Below, piece after piece: positions 18,914 through 28,135 of a stretch of DNA of 64,000 bases; within the stretch, counting starts at the first letter, position 1, and every line of letters begins with the position of its first letter. The stretch is from positions 434,001-498,000 of the forward strand of contig NZ_SGXD01000001.1 in NCBI RefSeq assembly GCF_004216915.1, in the 5' to 3' direction. A program made the translations under genes and the position numbers. The notes beneath the pieces were generated by a model. That model ran no database searches. It was given only the letters and a program-made list of their open reading frames with translations, and had not been told where the DNA came from. This stretch comes from Motilibacter rhizosphaerae. GTDB taxonomy: Bacteria > Actinomycetota > Actinomycetes > Motilibacterales > Motilibacteraceae.

Positions 18914-21178
18914 CTACCGCTTCTGCGCCTGCGGTGCCGCAGCGCCCGGCGTCGCCCCGCCGCCGGGAGCCTCCACGGGGGGCTCGGCCGGCGTGGAGCG
19001 CGACGGGCTCGGCGACGGCGAGGGCTGCACCGGGGCGCTGGGCGTCGGGCTCGCCGACGGCGACGGGGCCGGCGCCGAGGCGGTCGGGCTCGAGGAGGGC
19101 TGGGGGCCCGAGCTCGTCCCGGCGGACGGCTCCGAGGTCACCGCGCCACCCCCGCGCCCGTTGCAGTTCACGCACGCCAACGGCGGGAAGTCGCCCTTGG
19201 GCGCGTAGGCCGGCATCGCCGACACCGCCTTCATGTACGCGGTCCACACCGACGCGGGGAAGCCGCCGCCGAAGAACGCCCGGTGCGTGTCGCCGCCGAC
19301 GCCGTCGAGGTCCTGCAGCCCGTCGCCACGGTAGAAGTCGACCGCGGTCGCGACGGTCGGCGTGAACCCGACGAACCACGCCGAGAGCGTGTTGTCCTGG
19401 ACCCCGTTGGTGCCGGTCTTGGCAGCGACCGGAGCACCGACCCCGAGCGCCGCCGTGCCGGTGCCGGAGGTGACGACCTTGTGCAGCGCGAAGGTCACGT
19501 CAGCCGCGACGTCGCCGTCGAAGGCCTTCACGGTCTTCGTGGCGTCAGGCTTCGTGACGCGCTTCGGGTGCGTGGCCTGGAAGACGTGGTCGATGACCTG
19601 CGGGGCCTCGGCGCGTACGCCGTGGTTGGCGAACGCGCTGTAGCCCAGCGCCATCTGCAGCGGGCTGACGTCGGCCGTGCCGAGCGGGATGCTCGGGACC
19701 GCCTGCAGGCCGGGGGTGTCCGCCGGGATGCCGGCGGCCTCGATCGCCGCCTTCACCTTCTTGGGGCCGATCTGCTGGGCCTCGTCGACGTAGACGGTGT
19801 TGATCGACTCCTGCAGGCCGTAGAGCAGGCTGACGTGCGAGCCGTAACTCTGCCCGAACTCGTTGCGCGTCTTCGTGGACGGGAGCGGGCTGTTGCCCCA
19901 GAAGGTGCTGTAGAGGCTCAGTCCGTCCTTCAGGCCCGCTGCGAGCGCGAACGGCTTGAACGACGAGCCGGGCGCCCGGCCGTGGACCGCGTCGTTGATC
20001 TGGCGTTTGAGGTAGTCCGGGCCGCCGTACATCGCGATGAGCCGGCCGGTCTTCACGTCGATGCTCGCGAGCCCGGCGTGGACGTCGCTCGCGTCGTCGG
20101 GGAACTGCCCGCCGTCCTTCTTCGGCTTCATCGCCTGCACGGCCGCGGCCTGCGCGTCCTTGTCCAGGGTGGTGATGATGCGGTAGCCGCCGCCCTCGAT
20201 CTGCTCGTCGCTCCAGCCGGTCTCGGCCTGCAGCTGCGCGTGGACGTAGTCGAGCAGGTAGCCGTTCGTGCCCTTGTAGTAGTTCGTCCGCGACGGGCGG
20301 GCGAGCTGCGGCAGCTTCGCCTCCTGCGCCTGCTGCTGGGTGATCCAGCCCTTCTTGAGCATCCCGGCGATGACGTAGTCGAAGCGCGCCTTCGCCCGCG
20401 CCTGCCTCGTCGCGTCGATGGTGCCGTCCGCGCGCTGGTAGTCGAACGTGTCCGGCGCCTGGATGACCGCGGCGAGGAACGCCGACTGGTCGAGCGTGAG
20501 GCTCTTGTAGTCGTTGGCCCCGCGCGGGAACCACGCCTTCGCGGCCGCCTGCAGGCCGTAGGACCGGCGCCCCCACCAGATGGTGTTGAGGTAGTCCTGC
20601 AGGATCTGGTCCTTGCTCTTCTCCTGGTTGATCTTGATCGCCAGGATGGCCTCGCGGACCTTGCGCTGGTAGGTCTTCTGCGACCCGACGTCCTGGTAGT
20701 AGTTGCGCACGAACTGCTGGGTGATCGTCGAGCCGCCCTGGCCCTTCGAGTCGCTCGTGAGGTTGCTCACCAGGGCTCGTGCGATGCCGCGCGGGGAGAT
20801 GCCGCGGTTCTGGTAGAAGTCGCGGTCCTCCGCGGAGATCACCGCGTGCTCGAGCACCGGGGGGACGTTCTTGATCGCGACGTTGGTGCGGTTGCTGCCG
20901 CCGGAGAACTGGCCGAGGAAGTCGCCGTTGGACCAGAACACCTGCGTGCTCTGCGCGACCGCGGCCTTGTCGGCCTCGGGGATCGCGATCGCCTGGTACG
21001 CGTAGGCGAACGCCCCGAGCACCACGGCGACACCCACCAGCCCGAGGAGCAGCACCTGGCGCCACGAGGGGATGAGCTTCCAGGGCCAGCGGCGCCCGGC
21101 GCGCGGGTAGTCGATGATCCGGGTGTCCACCTTCGGGCGCGTCGCGCGCGCACTCGGCGGCTTGGCACTGCTGCTCAA
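18914..21178 (-). CDS. Class A penicillin-binding protein (PBP1a type)
   Basis: 754 residues, bifunctional peptidoglycan synthase. Short cytoplasmic tail, membrane segment about 35-55 (VLLLGLVGVAVVLGAFAYAY), GT51 transglycosylase (about 70-250) with AEDRDFYQNRG near 118 and GGSTITQQ near 148, then transpeptidase with SSFK near 404, SIN near 458 and KTG near 584. The last 100 residues are a Ser/Pro/Ala-rich tail. TTG 21178 overlaps the stop of the DUF5318 gene (TTGA) and has GAGG 7 nt before it. Together with the upstream DUF5318 gene this is a recurring actinobacterial pair. Confidence 0.92.
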   Translation of the reverse strand: MSSSAKPPSARATRPKVDTRIIDYPRAGRRWPWKLIPSWRQVLLLGLVGVAVVLGAFAYAYQAIAIPEADKAAVAQSTQVFWSNGDFLGQFSGGSNRTNVAIKNVPPVLEHAVISAEDRDFYQNRGISPRGIARALVSNLTSDSKGQGGSTITQQFVRNYYQDVGSQKTYQRKVREAILAIKINQEKSKDQILQDYLNTIWWGRRSYGLQAAAKAWFPRGANDYKSLTLDQSAFLAAVIQAPDTFDYQRADGTIDATRQARAKARFDYVIAGMLKKGWITQQQAQEAKLPQLARPSRTNYYKGTNGYLLDYVHAQLQAETGWSDEQIEGGGYRIITTLDKDAQAAAVQAMKPKKDGGQFPDDASDVHAGLASIDVKTGRLIAMYGGPDYLKRQINDAVHGRAPGSSFKPFALAAGLKDGLSLYSTFWGNSPLPSTKTRNEFGQSYGSHVSLLYGLQESINTVYVDEAQQIGPKKVKAAIEAAGIPADTPGLQAVPSIPLGTADVSPLQMALGYSAFANHGVRAEAPQVIDHVFQATHPKRVTKPDATKTVKAFDGDVAADVTFALHKVVTSGTGTAALGVGAPVAAKTGTNGVQDNTLSAWFVGFTPTVATAVDFYRGDGLQDLDGVGGDTHRAFFGGGFPASVWTAYMKAVSAMPAYAPKGDFPPLACVNCNGRGGGAVTSEPSAGTSSGPQPSSSPTASAPAPSPSASPTPSAPVQPSPSPSPSRSTPAEPPVEAPGGGATPGAAAPQAQKR

Positions 21179-21696
21179 AGCTCGTCCTCGATCGTCGGCT
21201 GTCGTCGCGGGGGCCTGCGGGCGACCCCGTCGCCCACGACGTACGACAGGACCAGGGAGTTCCATCCGCAGCCGCGCTGCCGGGGACGGGTGCCCGGCCG
21301 CCGCCAGTCGCGGACGGGGCCGATGCGGGGCAGCTCGGGCGCCCCGGGGACCACCAGGGGCCCCGCGCACACCTCGACGACGAACACCCGGAGCTCGCCG
21401 TGCGCCGCAGCCAGGGCCGCGACGTCCGCGCTCGAGCGTACGCGGCCGGAGAACTGGCCCAGCTCGTCGCCGTAGACGTAGGTGATCTGCAGCAGCCGCT
21501 CGCGCCGGCAGACGGGGCAGAGCCGCTCGCTCTGCTCGCCGAGGTGCGTGGCGGCCCGACGGAGGTACGGCTGGGCGTCGCACGCGTCCTCCGCCGCGAG
21601 CGCTCCGGAACGCAGGGCGGCGAGCGTCGCGCGGCGCTGGAGGGCGTAGCTCACCACGTCGCGGACCCCGGAGGGCTCGGTGCGCGCGGCGGTCAC
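21175..21696 (-). CDS. DUF5318 family protein
   Basis: 173 residues from GTG 21696. It shows the family pattern of a Cys pair (CPVCRRERL, about residue 95) followed by [14 protein letters not shown] and a C-terminal basic, Pro-rich tail. A zinc-ribbon-like fold is possible. The function is unknown; the fixed position before class A PBP genes suggests a link to wall synthesis. The stop overlaps the PBP start by 4 bp. An in-frame ATG lies at 21807 but would run through the PadR-type palindromes, so GTG 21696 was preferred. Confidence 0.78.
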   Translation of the reverse strand: MTAARTEPSGVRDVVSYALQRRATLAALRSGALAAEDACDAQPYLRRAATHLGEQSERLCPVCRRERLLQITYVYGDELGQFSGRVRSSADVAALAAAHGELRVFVVEVCAGPLVVPGAPELPRIGPVRDWRRPGTRPRQRGCGWNSLVLSYVVGDGVARRPPRRQPTIEDEL

Positions 21697-21775
21697 GGCA
21701 CCCCAGCGTACGCAGCGGTGGACATCCCGGGCGTGTCGGAGTTTGCGGCCGGGCGGACGGGGACCTATCGTCTGG

Positions 21776-21794
21776 ATGTATCGACTCGATACAT
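21776..21794. promoter_or_regulatory. Palindromic operator, probably for the PadR regulator
   Basis: ATGTATCGACTCGATACAT is a perfect palindrome with 9-bp arms around one base. ATGT...ACAT ends are typical of PadR-family operators. It lies 48 nt before the padR-like start and between divergent transcripts, fitting autoregulation. Confidence 0.6.
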
Positions 21795-21805
21795 CGGATC
21801 GAGTC
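21783..21805. promoter_or_regulatory. Second, overlapping inverted repeat
   Basis: GACTCGAT at 21783-21790 and ATCGAGTC at 21798-21805, with a 7-nt spacer, overlap the right half of the 19-bp palindrome. This could be a second site or part of one extended operator. Confidence 0.45.
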
Positions 21806-21842
21806 ATCCGCGGTCGTGCGGCAAGACCCCCAGGAGGTGGAC

Positions 21843-22466
21843 GTGGCAGCGAAGCGGAGCGGAGTGCTCGAGCTGGCGGTCCTCGGCCTCCTCCACGAGG
21901 GCCCGATGCACGGCTACGAGCTGCGCAAGCGGCTCAACCTGCTGCTCGGGACCTTCCGGGCGTTCTCCTACGGCTCGCTCTACCCGGCGCTGCGCGGCAT
22001 GCTCGCGTCCGGGTGGATCGCCCAGGAGGACCCCGCGGACCCGGCCGCCGGACCGGCGACGGCGGGCAAGCGCGCCCGCATCGTCTACAAGATCACCGCG
22101 GAGGGCAAGGAGGAGTTCCACCAGCTCCTCGCCGACGCGGGCCCCGACACCTGGGAGGACGAGCGGTTCGGCGTCCACCTGGCGTTCTTCGCCCACGCCG
22201 ACGCGGCGACCCGCATGCGGGTCCTCGAGGGCCGGCGCTCCCGGCTCGAGGAGCGCCGGGAGAGGTTCGGGGCGTCGCTCTCGCGCACGCGGGAACGGCT
22301 CGACACCTACACCCTCGCGCTGCAGCGGCACGGCCTCGAGTCGGTCGAGCGCGAGGTGCGCTGGCTCGGCGAGCTCATCGACGACGAGCGCGCCGCGTCC
22401 GCGGACAGCGCTCAGCGCACCCCCCACGAAGACGTGACCGGCCCGTCCGGCGCGCAGTCAGCATGA
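21843..22466 (+). CDS. PadR-family transcriptional regulator
   Basis: 207 residues. The N-terminal winged helix is standard: [23 protein letters not shown] (residues about 8-30), [19 protein letters not shown] and [18 protein letters not shown]. The C-terminal half is helical and charged, as in PadR-s2 dimerisation regions. GTG 21843 is 5 nt after AGGAGG (21832-21837). It probably binds the palindromes just upstream. The next gene, ino1, starts 17 nt after its stop, an arrangement often seen in actinobacteria, so it may control inositol synthesis (inference). Confidence 0.9.
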   Translation: MAAKRSGVLELAVLGLLHEGPMHGYELRKRLNLLLGTFRAFSYGSLYPALRGMLASGWIAQEDPADPAAGPATAGKRARIVYKITAEGKEEFHQLLADAGPDTWEDERFGVHLAFFAHADAATRMRVLEGRRSRLEERRERFGASLSRTRERLDTYTLALQRHGLESVEREVRWLGELIDDERAASADSAQRTPHEDVTGPSGAQSA

Positions 22467-22483
22467 AAGAGAGAGGTCATCGG

Positions 22484-23563
22484 ATGGGTTCCGTACGCGT
22501 AGCCATCGTCGGCGTGGGCAACTGCGCCTCGTCCCTCGTCCAGGGCGTCGAGTACTACAAGGACGCGGACCCCGAGGGCCGCGTGCCCGGGCTCATGCAC
22601 GTCCAGTTCGGCCCGTACCACGTCCGCGACGTGGAGTTCGTGGCCGCGTTCGACGTGGACGCCAAGAAGGTCGGCCAGGATCTGGCCCACGCGATCTTCG
22701 CCTCCGAGAACAACACCATCAAGTTCGCCGACGTCGCGCCGACCGGTGTGACCGTGCAGCGCGGCCACACCCACGACGGCCTGGGCAAGTACTACTCCCA
22801 GACCATCGAGGAGTCCGACGAGGCCGCGGTCGACGTCGTGCAGGCGCTCAAGGACGCGAAGGTCGACGTCCTCGTCTCCTACCTCCCGGTGGGCTCGGAG
22901 GTGGCCGACAAGTTCTACGCGCAGTGCGCGATCGACGCGAAGGTCGCCTTCGTCAACGCCCTCCCGGTCTTCATCGCCTCCGACCCCGAGTGGGCGGCGA
23001 AGTTCACCGAGGCCGGCGTCCCGATCGTCGGTGACGACATCAAGTCGCAGGTCGGCGCGACCATCACGCACCGCGTGCTGGCGAAGCTGTTCGAGGACCG
23101 CGGCGTGCAGCTGGACCGCACGTACCAGCTCAACGTCGGCGGCAACATGGACTTCAAGAACATGCTCGAGCGCGAGCGCCTGGAGTCCAAGAAGATCTCG
23201 AAGACGCAGGCCGTCACCTCGAACCTCCAGCACGACCTGGGCGCCCGCAACGTCCACATCGGCCCGTCGGACTACGTCCAGTGGCTCGACGACCGCAAGT
23301 GGGCGTACGTCCGCCTCGAGGGCCGCGCGTTCGGCGACGTCCCGCTGAACCTCGAGTACAAGCTCGAGGTCTGGGACAGCCCGAACTCCGCCGGCATCAT
23401 CATCGACGCCGTGCGCGCCGCGAAGATCGCCCTCGACCGCGGCATCGGCGGCCCGATCCTGTCCGCCGCGTCGTACTTCATGAAGTCCCCGCCGGTGCAG
23501 TACGCCGACGACGTGGCGCGCAAGCAGGTCGAGGAGTACATCCTCGGGAACGTCGAGCGCTGA
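22484..23563 (+). CDS. ino1: Inositol-3-phosphate synthase
   Basis: 359 residues, normal for the actinobacterial enzyme that turns glucose 6-phosphate into inositol 3-phosphate with NAD, feeding mycothiol and phosphatidylinositol. The NAD-binding start [20 protein letters not shown] is clear, as are [20 protein letters not shown] and [17 protein letters not shown] (active-site region). ATG 22484 has GAGAGAGG at 22469-22476; ATG 22463, which overlaps the padR stop, is the in-frame alternative and would add seven residues. A strong hairpin follows at 23661. Confidence 0.96.
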   Translation: MGSVRVAIVGVGNCASSLVQGVEYYKDADPEGRVPGLMHVQFGPYHVRDVEFVAAFDVDAKKVGQDLAHAIFASENNTIKFADVAPTGVTVQRGHTHDGLGKYYSQTIEESDEAAVDVVQALKDAKVDVLVSYLPVGSEVADKFYAQCAIDAKVAFVNALPVFIASDPEWAAKFTEAGVPIVGDDIKSQVGATITHRVLAKLFEDRGVQLDRTYQLNVGGNMDFKNMLERERLESKKISKTQAVTSNLQHDLGARNVHIGPSDYVQWLDDRKWAYVRLEGRAFGDVPLNLEYKLEVWDSPNSAGIIIDAVRAAKIALDRGIGGPILSAASYFMKSPPVQYADDVARKQVEEYILGNVER

Positions 23564-23660
23564 GCCGACGGAGGTAGGGCGACGCAGGAGCCCTGCCGGA
23601 GGAGGCGAAGCGGGAGACGTTCCCCGTGTGGGAGGAACGTCGAGCGCTAGTCCACACAGC

Positions 23661-23691
23661 GAGGTCCCCGGTGCTGAGCACCGGGGACCTC
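23661..23691. terminator. Bidirectional terminator hairpin between ino1 and the convergent dehydrogenase
   Basis: GAGGTCCCCGGTGCT (23661-23675) is followed, after one base, by its exact reverse complement (23677-23691). The real loop will open to about 5-7 nt, leaving a 12-13 bp stem. It sits 97 nt after ino1 and 26 nt after the end of the minus-strand dehydrogenase. Confidence 0.75.
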
Positions 23692-23717
23692 CTGCTGCGT
23701 ACGGGGGACGGCGACGG

Positions 23718-24872
<1,155 letters not shown>

Positions 24873-24970
24873 GGTGCTCCCTCGGTCGCAGGCGGTGCTG
24901 CCTCTGCGTGCGCCGACCTCCTGCCGGCGCGGCAACGACCTCATCGGACACCCGCCGGCAGCGCAGCGGC

Positions 24971-24988
24971 ATCGGCAGACCTGCCGAT
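24971..24988. promoter_or_regulatory. Palindrome ATCGG-N8-CCGAT, copy 1
   Basis: ATCGGCAGACCTGCCGAT is a palindrome with 8-bp arms and a 2-bp centre, in the divergent spacer between the dehydrogenase and DUF2254 genes. Two related copies lie at 25021 and 27493. Confidence 0.5.
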
Positions 24989-25020
24989 ACCGGGTGATGC
25001 GCAGCGGGGCCAGGGCGGGA

Positions 25021-25038
25021 ATCGGTCATCCTGCCGAT
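25021..25038. promoter_or_regulatory. Palindrome ATCGG-N8-CCGAT, copy 2
   Basis: ATCGGTCATCCTGCCGAT keeps the outer ATCGG/CCGAT and the CCTGCCGAT right half of copy 1. It differs from copy 3 at only one base. Confidence 0.5.
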
Positions 25039-25104
25039 GGGCCGACCCGGCGGGTCCGCGTTCGATGGGCTGCGTCCACCGACCGCCGACACCGAGGGGC
25101 GAGC

Positions 25105-25143
25105 ATGACGCGCCACCAGCACCGCAGGGTGCGCGCCGCATGA
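25105..25143 (+). CDS. Putative 12-residue leader peptide (MTRHQHRRVRAA)
   Basis: ATG 25105 has GAGGGG (25094-25099) at good spacing and reads 12 residues, rich in Arg and His, to a TGA that overlaps the ATG of the DUF2254 gene (ATGA at 25140). The DUF2254 start has no ribosome site of its own, so it may be translated by coupling to this short frame. No known family. Confidence 0.35.
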   Translation: MTRHQHRRVRAA

Positions 25144-26453
25144 GCGTGCTGCGCGTCCAGCGCTTCGTCCGCACCAGCATGTGGCTGCTGCCCGTCGCGT
25201 GCCTCGCCGTCGGCATCCTGCTCGCCCTCGGCACGCTCGAGATCGACCGCGCCACGTCGTACGACCTCGTGCCGCAGGACATCACCGGGACACCGTCGGA
25301 CGCGCAGACGATCCTGTCGTCGTTCGCCAGCGCCATGGTGTCGCTCACCACGCTCGTCCTCACAGTCACCCTCGTCGCGGTGCAGCTGGCGATGGGGCAG
25401 TTCTCCCCCCGGATCGTGGGGGCCCTGCTCAACGACCGGTGGAGCCAGCTGGCGATCGGGCTGTTCGGAGCCAGCTTCCTGGTCTCGGTGCTCACGCTGC
25501 GCGAGGTCCGGGACTCCGGCGACGGCACGGTCCCCGGGCTGTCGATGCTGCTGTGCTACCTGCTGATGCTCGTCAGCGTCGTCGTGCTCGTGCTCTACGT
25601 GCACCACGCCGGCCAGGGCCTGCGCGTCTCCGGGCTGATCGACCTGGTCGGCGACCGCACCCGCGCACTCATCGTGCGCGAGCACGGCGACGCACCCGAC
25701 ACGACGAGCGCGGAGAGCATCGCGGCGTACGGGCCGGGCAACGTCGTCCGGGTCGACCGCCCCGCCCTGGTCGCCGCCGCCCGGCAGGCGGGGTGCGTGC
25801 TCGAGCTGGTGCCCGTCATGGGCGACTTCGTCGTCGGGGGGACTCCGCTGCTGCGGGTGCACCCCGACCCGTCCGCCGCCGGAGGCGCCGAGGGCGTGGT
25901 CGCCCGGCTGCGCGAGGGCGACGTGACCCGGCACGTCCTGCTCGGCGAGGAGCGCGTGCACACCGAGGACCTGGCCTACGGCTTCCGCAAGCTGGTCGAC
26001 ATCGCGGTGCGCTCCGTCGCCGAGCCGTTCAACGACCCGACCACGACCGTCCAGGCGCTGCACCGGCTGCACGACCTGCTCCGCCAGCTCGCGCCCCGCC
26101 CGCTGCCCTGCGGCGAGCACCGCGACGTGGACGGCGTGGTGCGGCTCGTGGAGCGGACCGTGAGCTGGGAGGGGTACGTCCGGCTCGCCTTCGACGAGAT
26201 CCGCCTCGCCGGCGCCTCCGAGCCGCAGGTGAGCCGGCGGATCTGCGCGGCCCTGGCCGACCTCAAGTCCGTCGCGCCGCCGGAGCGGCAGGCGCCGCTG
26301 GACCGTCAGCTCCGGCTGCTCGAGGGCGCCGTCCGGAAGGCCCACGACGACGAGGACGACGTCCGCGCCGCGCTCGTCCCCGACACGGAGGGCATCGGGT
26401 CGGGAGCCGACGTCACCGCGCCCCCCGCGCTCCTCGACCGGTCCGGCCCGTGA
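25140..26453 (+). CDS. DUF2254 membrane protein
   Basis: 437 residues. Four membrane segments lie in the first 150 residues (WLLPVACLAVGILLALG, ILSSFASAMVSLTTLVLTVTLVAVQLA, LAIGLFGASFLVSVL, LLCYLLMLVSVVVLVLYV). The QFSPRIVGALLNDRW and VHHAGQGLRVSGLI segments are typical of DUF2254. The C-terminal 280 residues are cytoplasmic. The role is unknown. ATG 25140 overlaps the end of the putative leader peptide; its stop overlaps the next gene's GTG (26450), so the regulator gene is in the same operon. Confidence 0.85.
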   Translation: MSVLRVQRFVRTSMWLLPVACLAVGILLALGTLEIDRATSYDLVPQDITGTPSDAQTILSSFASAMVSLTTLVLTVTLVAVQLAMGQFSPRIVGALLNDRWSQLAIGLFGASFLVSVLTLREVRDSGDGTVPGLSMLLCYLLMLVSVVVLVLYVHHAGQGLRVSGLIDLVGDRTRALIVREHGDAPDTTSAESIAAYGPGNVVRVDRPALVAAARQAGCVLELVPVMGDFVVGGTPLLRVHPDPSAAGGAEGVVARLREGDVTRHVLLGEERVHTEDLAYGFRKLVDIAVRSVAEPFNDPTTTVQALHRLHDLLRQLAPRPLPCGEHRDVDGVVRLVERTVSWEGYVRLAFDEIRLAGASEPQVSRRICAALADLKSVAPPERQAPLDRQLRLLEGAVRKAHDDEDDVRAALVPDTEGIGSGADVTAPPALLDRSGP

Positions 26454-27481
26454 CCCCTCCCGACCCGGCAGCCCTGCGCGGCGAGCTCGTCGCCGCGGTC
26501 TCGACGCCCGGAGCCCCGGAGGACCGCGCGCGGCAGGTGCTCGAGGTCCTCGCGGGGGTCCTGGCCTTCGACGCCGCGTGGCTCGCGGTCCGTGACCCCG
26601 AGCGCCGGTGGCACACGCCCCTCGCCACCCGTGGACCGGTCGACCCGCTGCACCGCTACTTCCAGACACCGGAGGCGGATGCGGAGGTGGAGCGGCTGGG
26701 CCTCGGCCGGCGGCGGGAACCGACGCTCACGGGCGAACTCCCCGTTCCGCTCGAGGAGGTGCGGGCATGGGAGGAGCACCTGCTGCCCGCCGGTTTCCGC
26801 GCGGGACTCGCCGCCGGGCTGTTCACCTCGGACGGGCGCCTCGTCGGGTTCCTCAGCCTGCTGAGCGACGACCCCCGCGGGCCCGGCCCGGACGAGAGCC
26901 GGGCCGTCGCCGCGGTGAGCACGCTGCTGGCCGACGGGCTCGACCGGGCCCGGCAGATCGGCCAGACGGCCAGCGCGCTCGGGACGGCGACCGGCGGCGT
27001 GCTGCTGACCAGGTCCGGGGAGGTCCTGCCGCTGCCTGGTCTGCCCGCGGACCCGCTGCTGCGCAGGCAGTCCCCCGTGCTCGTCGTGGCGCGGCGCGAG
27101 CTCGCCGGTGGCGGCGCGTACGCCAGCTTCCTGGTGCCGGACGACCGCGCGCCCGACGGGCTCGTCCGCGTGACGGCGCTGGACTGCAGCGACGCCCGGG
27201 ACCACCTCACCGCCGCGCTGCTGCTCTCACCACCCGGCGACCTGCGCGGGCTGGGCGAGCTGGACCTGGAGGTCCTGGGGCTGCTGGTCGAGGGGACCAC
27301 CTCGCTCCGCGTGATCGCCGGCGCGCTCGGCGTGAGCACCGCTCAGGCGGGCCGGGCCCTGGAGGCGGCGCTGCTCGCCCTGTCCGCACCCTCCCTCCCC
27401 GCGGCTGCCGCACGGGCCGTCCGCGCCGGACTGCGGATCCCGCCGGCGCTGGCGCGTACGCGCCGCGGCGGCGGCCGCTGA
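26450..27481 (+). CDS. LuxR-type regulator paralogue with GAF-like domain and degenerate HTH
   Basis: 343 residues from GTG 26450. The N-terminal 200 residues resemble a GAF-type sensor and match the regulator at 29495 (FDAAWLAV, LLPAGFRAGLAAGLF versus LHPSGFHEALAVALF, LSPPGDLRGL versus LSPPGHLRGL). The C-terminal LuxR helix-turn-helix is altered: the paralogue's LTPRELEVLGLVVEG is LGELDLEVLGLLVEG, and the recognition helix region reads GVSTAQAGRALEAALLAL in place of VAPRTVATHLEHILEKV. It may bind another sequence or act without DNA. Same operon as DUF2254. Confidence 0.72.
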   Translation: MTPPDPAALRGELVAAVSTPGAPEDRARQVLEVLAGVLAFDAAWLAVRDPERRWHTPLATRGPVDPLHRYFQTPEADAEVERLGLGRRREPTLTGELPVPLEEVRAWEEHLLPAGFRAGLAAGLFTSDGRLVGFLSLLSDDPRGPGPDESRAVAAVSTLLADGLDRARQIGQTASALGTATGGVLLTRSGEVLPLPGLPADPLLRRQSPVLVVARRELAGGGAYASFLVPDDRAPDGLVRVTALDCSDARDHLTAALLLSPPGDLRGLGELDLEVLGLLVEGTTSLRVIAGALGVSTAQAGRALEAALLALSAPSLPAAAARAVRAGLRIPPALARTRRGGGR

Positions 27482-27492
27482 GCGACGGCGGG

Positions 27493-27510
27493 ATCGGTCG
27501 TCCTGCCGAT
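27493..27510. promoter_or_regulatory. Palindrome ATCGG-N8-CCGAT, copy 3
   Basis: ATCGGTCGTCCTGCCGAT, upstream of the SRPBCC-dehydrogenase operon. Its right half also forms a 9-bp inverted repeat with TCGGCAGGA at 27515-27523. Confidence 0.5.
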
Positions 27511-27595
27511 GGTGTCGGCAGGAGAGGAGGGGATGTGCTGGGGCGACGGAGCAGGAGCACCGCCGCACCAGACCCCACGGGAGGACCGGACCGAG

Positions 27596-28135
27596 ATGGA
27601 GCTGACCTCGAGCACGACCGTCACCAGCCCGCCGGAGGAGGTGTACGCGCTCTGGCGCCAGCTCGACCGGCTGCCGGAGTTCATGGCGCACCTCGAGGAG
27701 GTGCGCGTGACAGCGCCCGGCCGCAGCCACTGGCGGGCGAGCGCGCCGTTCGGCAAGGACGTGGAGTGGGACGCGGAGACCACGGACGACGTCCCCGGGC
27801 AGCGCCTCGCGTGGCGCTCGCTCGAGGGCGCCGACGTCCCCAACGCGGGCGAGGTGCGCTTCGTGCCCGCGCCCGGCGGCCGGGGCACCGAGGTGCACGT
27901 GCGGCTGAGCTACGACCTGCCGGGCGGTGCGCTCGGCAAGGCCGTCGCGACGTACTTCGGCGAGGAGCCCTCCCAGCAGCTCGACGACGACCTGCGGCGG
28001 TTCAAGCAGGTCCTCGAGGTCGGGGAGGTCGTCTGCAGCGACGGCGCGCCGCGCGGCAAGCACGCGCGCGAGGAGTTCCCGCAGCACCCCGCCCGACCGT
28101 TGAGCCCCGAGGAGCGCGCGGAGGTGCTCGCATGA
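27596..28135 (+). CDS. SRPBCC (cyclase/dehydrase-like) protein
   Basis: 179 residues. The START/SRPBCC pattern is visible: MELTSSTTVTSPPEEVYALWRQLDRLPEFMAHLEEV at the start, then GKDVEWDAETTDDVPGQRLAW and GTEVHVRLSYDLPGG. Such folds bind hydrophobic ligands; this subgroup is often found beside dehydrogenases in actinobacteria. ATG 27596 has GGGAGGA at 27579-27585. Its TGA overlaps the dehydrogenase start (ATGA at 28132). Confidence 0.82.
   Translation: MELTSSTTVTSPPEEVYALWRQLDRLPEFMAHLEEVRVTAPGRSHWRASAPFGKDVEWDAETTDDVPGQRLAWRSLEGADVPNAGEVRFVPAPGGRGTEVHVRLSYDLPGGALGKAVATYFGEEPSQQLDDDLRRFKQVLEVGEVVCSDGAPRGKHAREEFPQHPARPLSPEERAEVLA

Noticed and set aside
25026-26669. Long open frame (547 codons) on the minus strand opposite DUF2254
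   Set aside because: Its protein is Arg/Gly/His/Asp-rich without any hydrophobic pattern, as expected for an antisense frame of a G+C-rich gene. The plus-strand DUF2254 gene is clearly real. Many similar long shadows (e.g. 16700-17698 plus, 12980-14671 minus) were dropped for the same reason.
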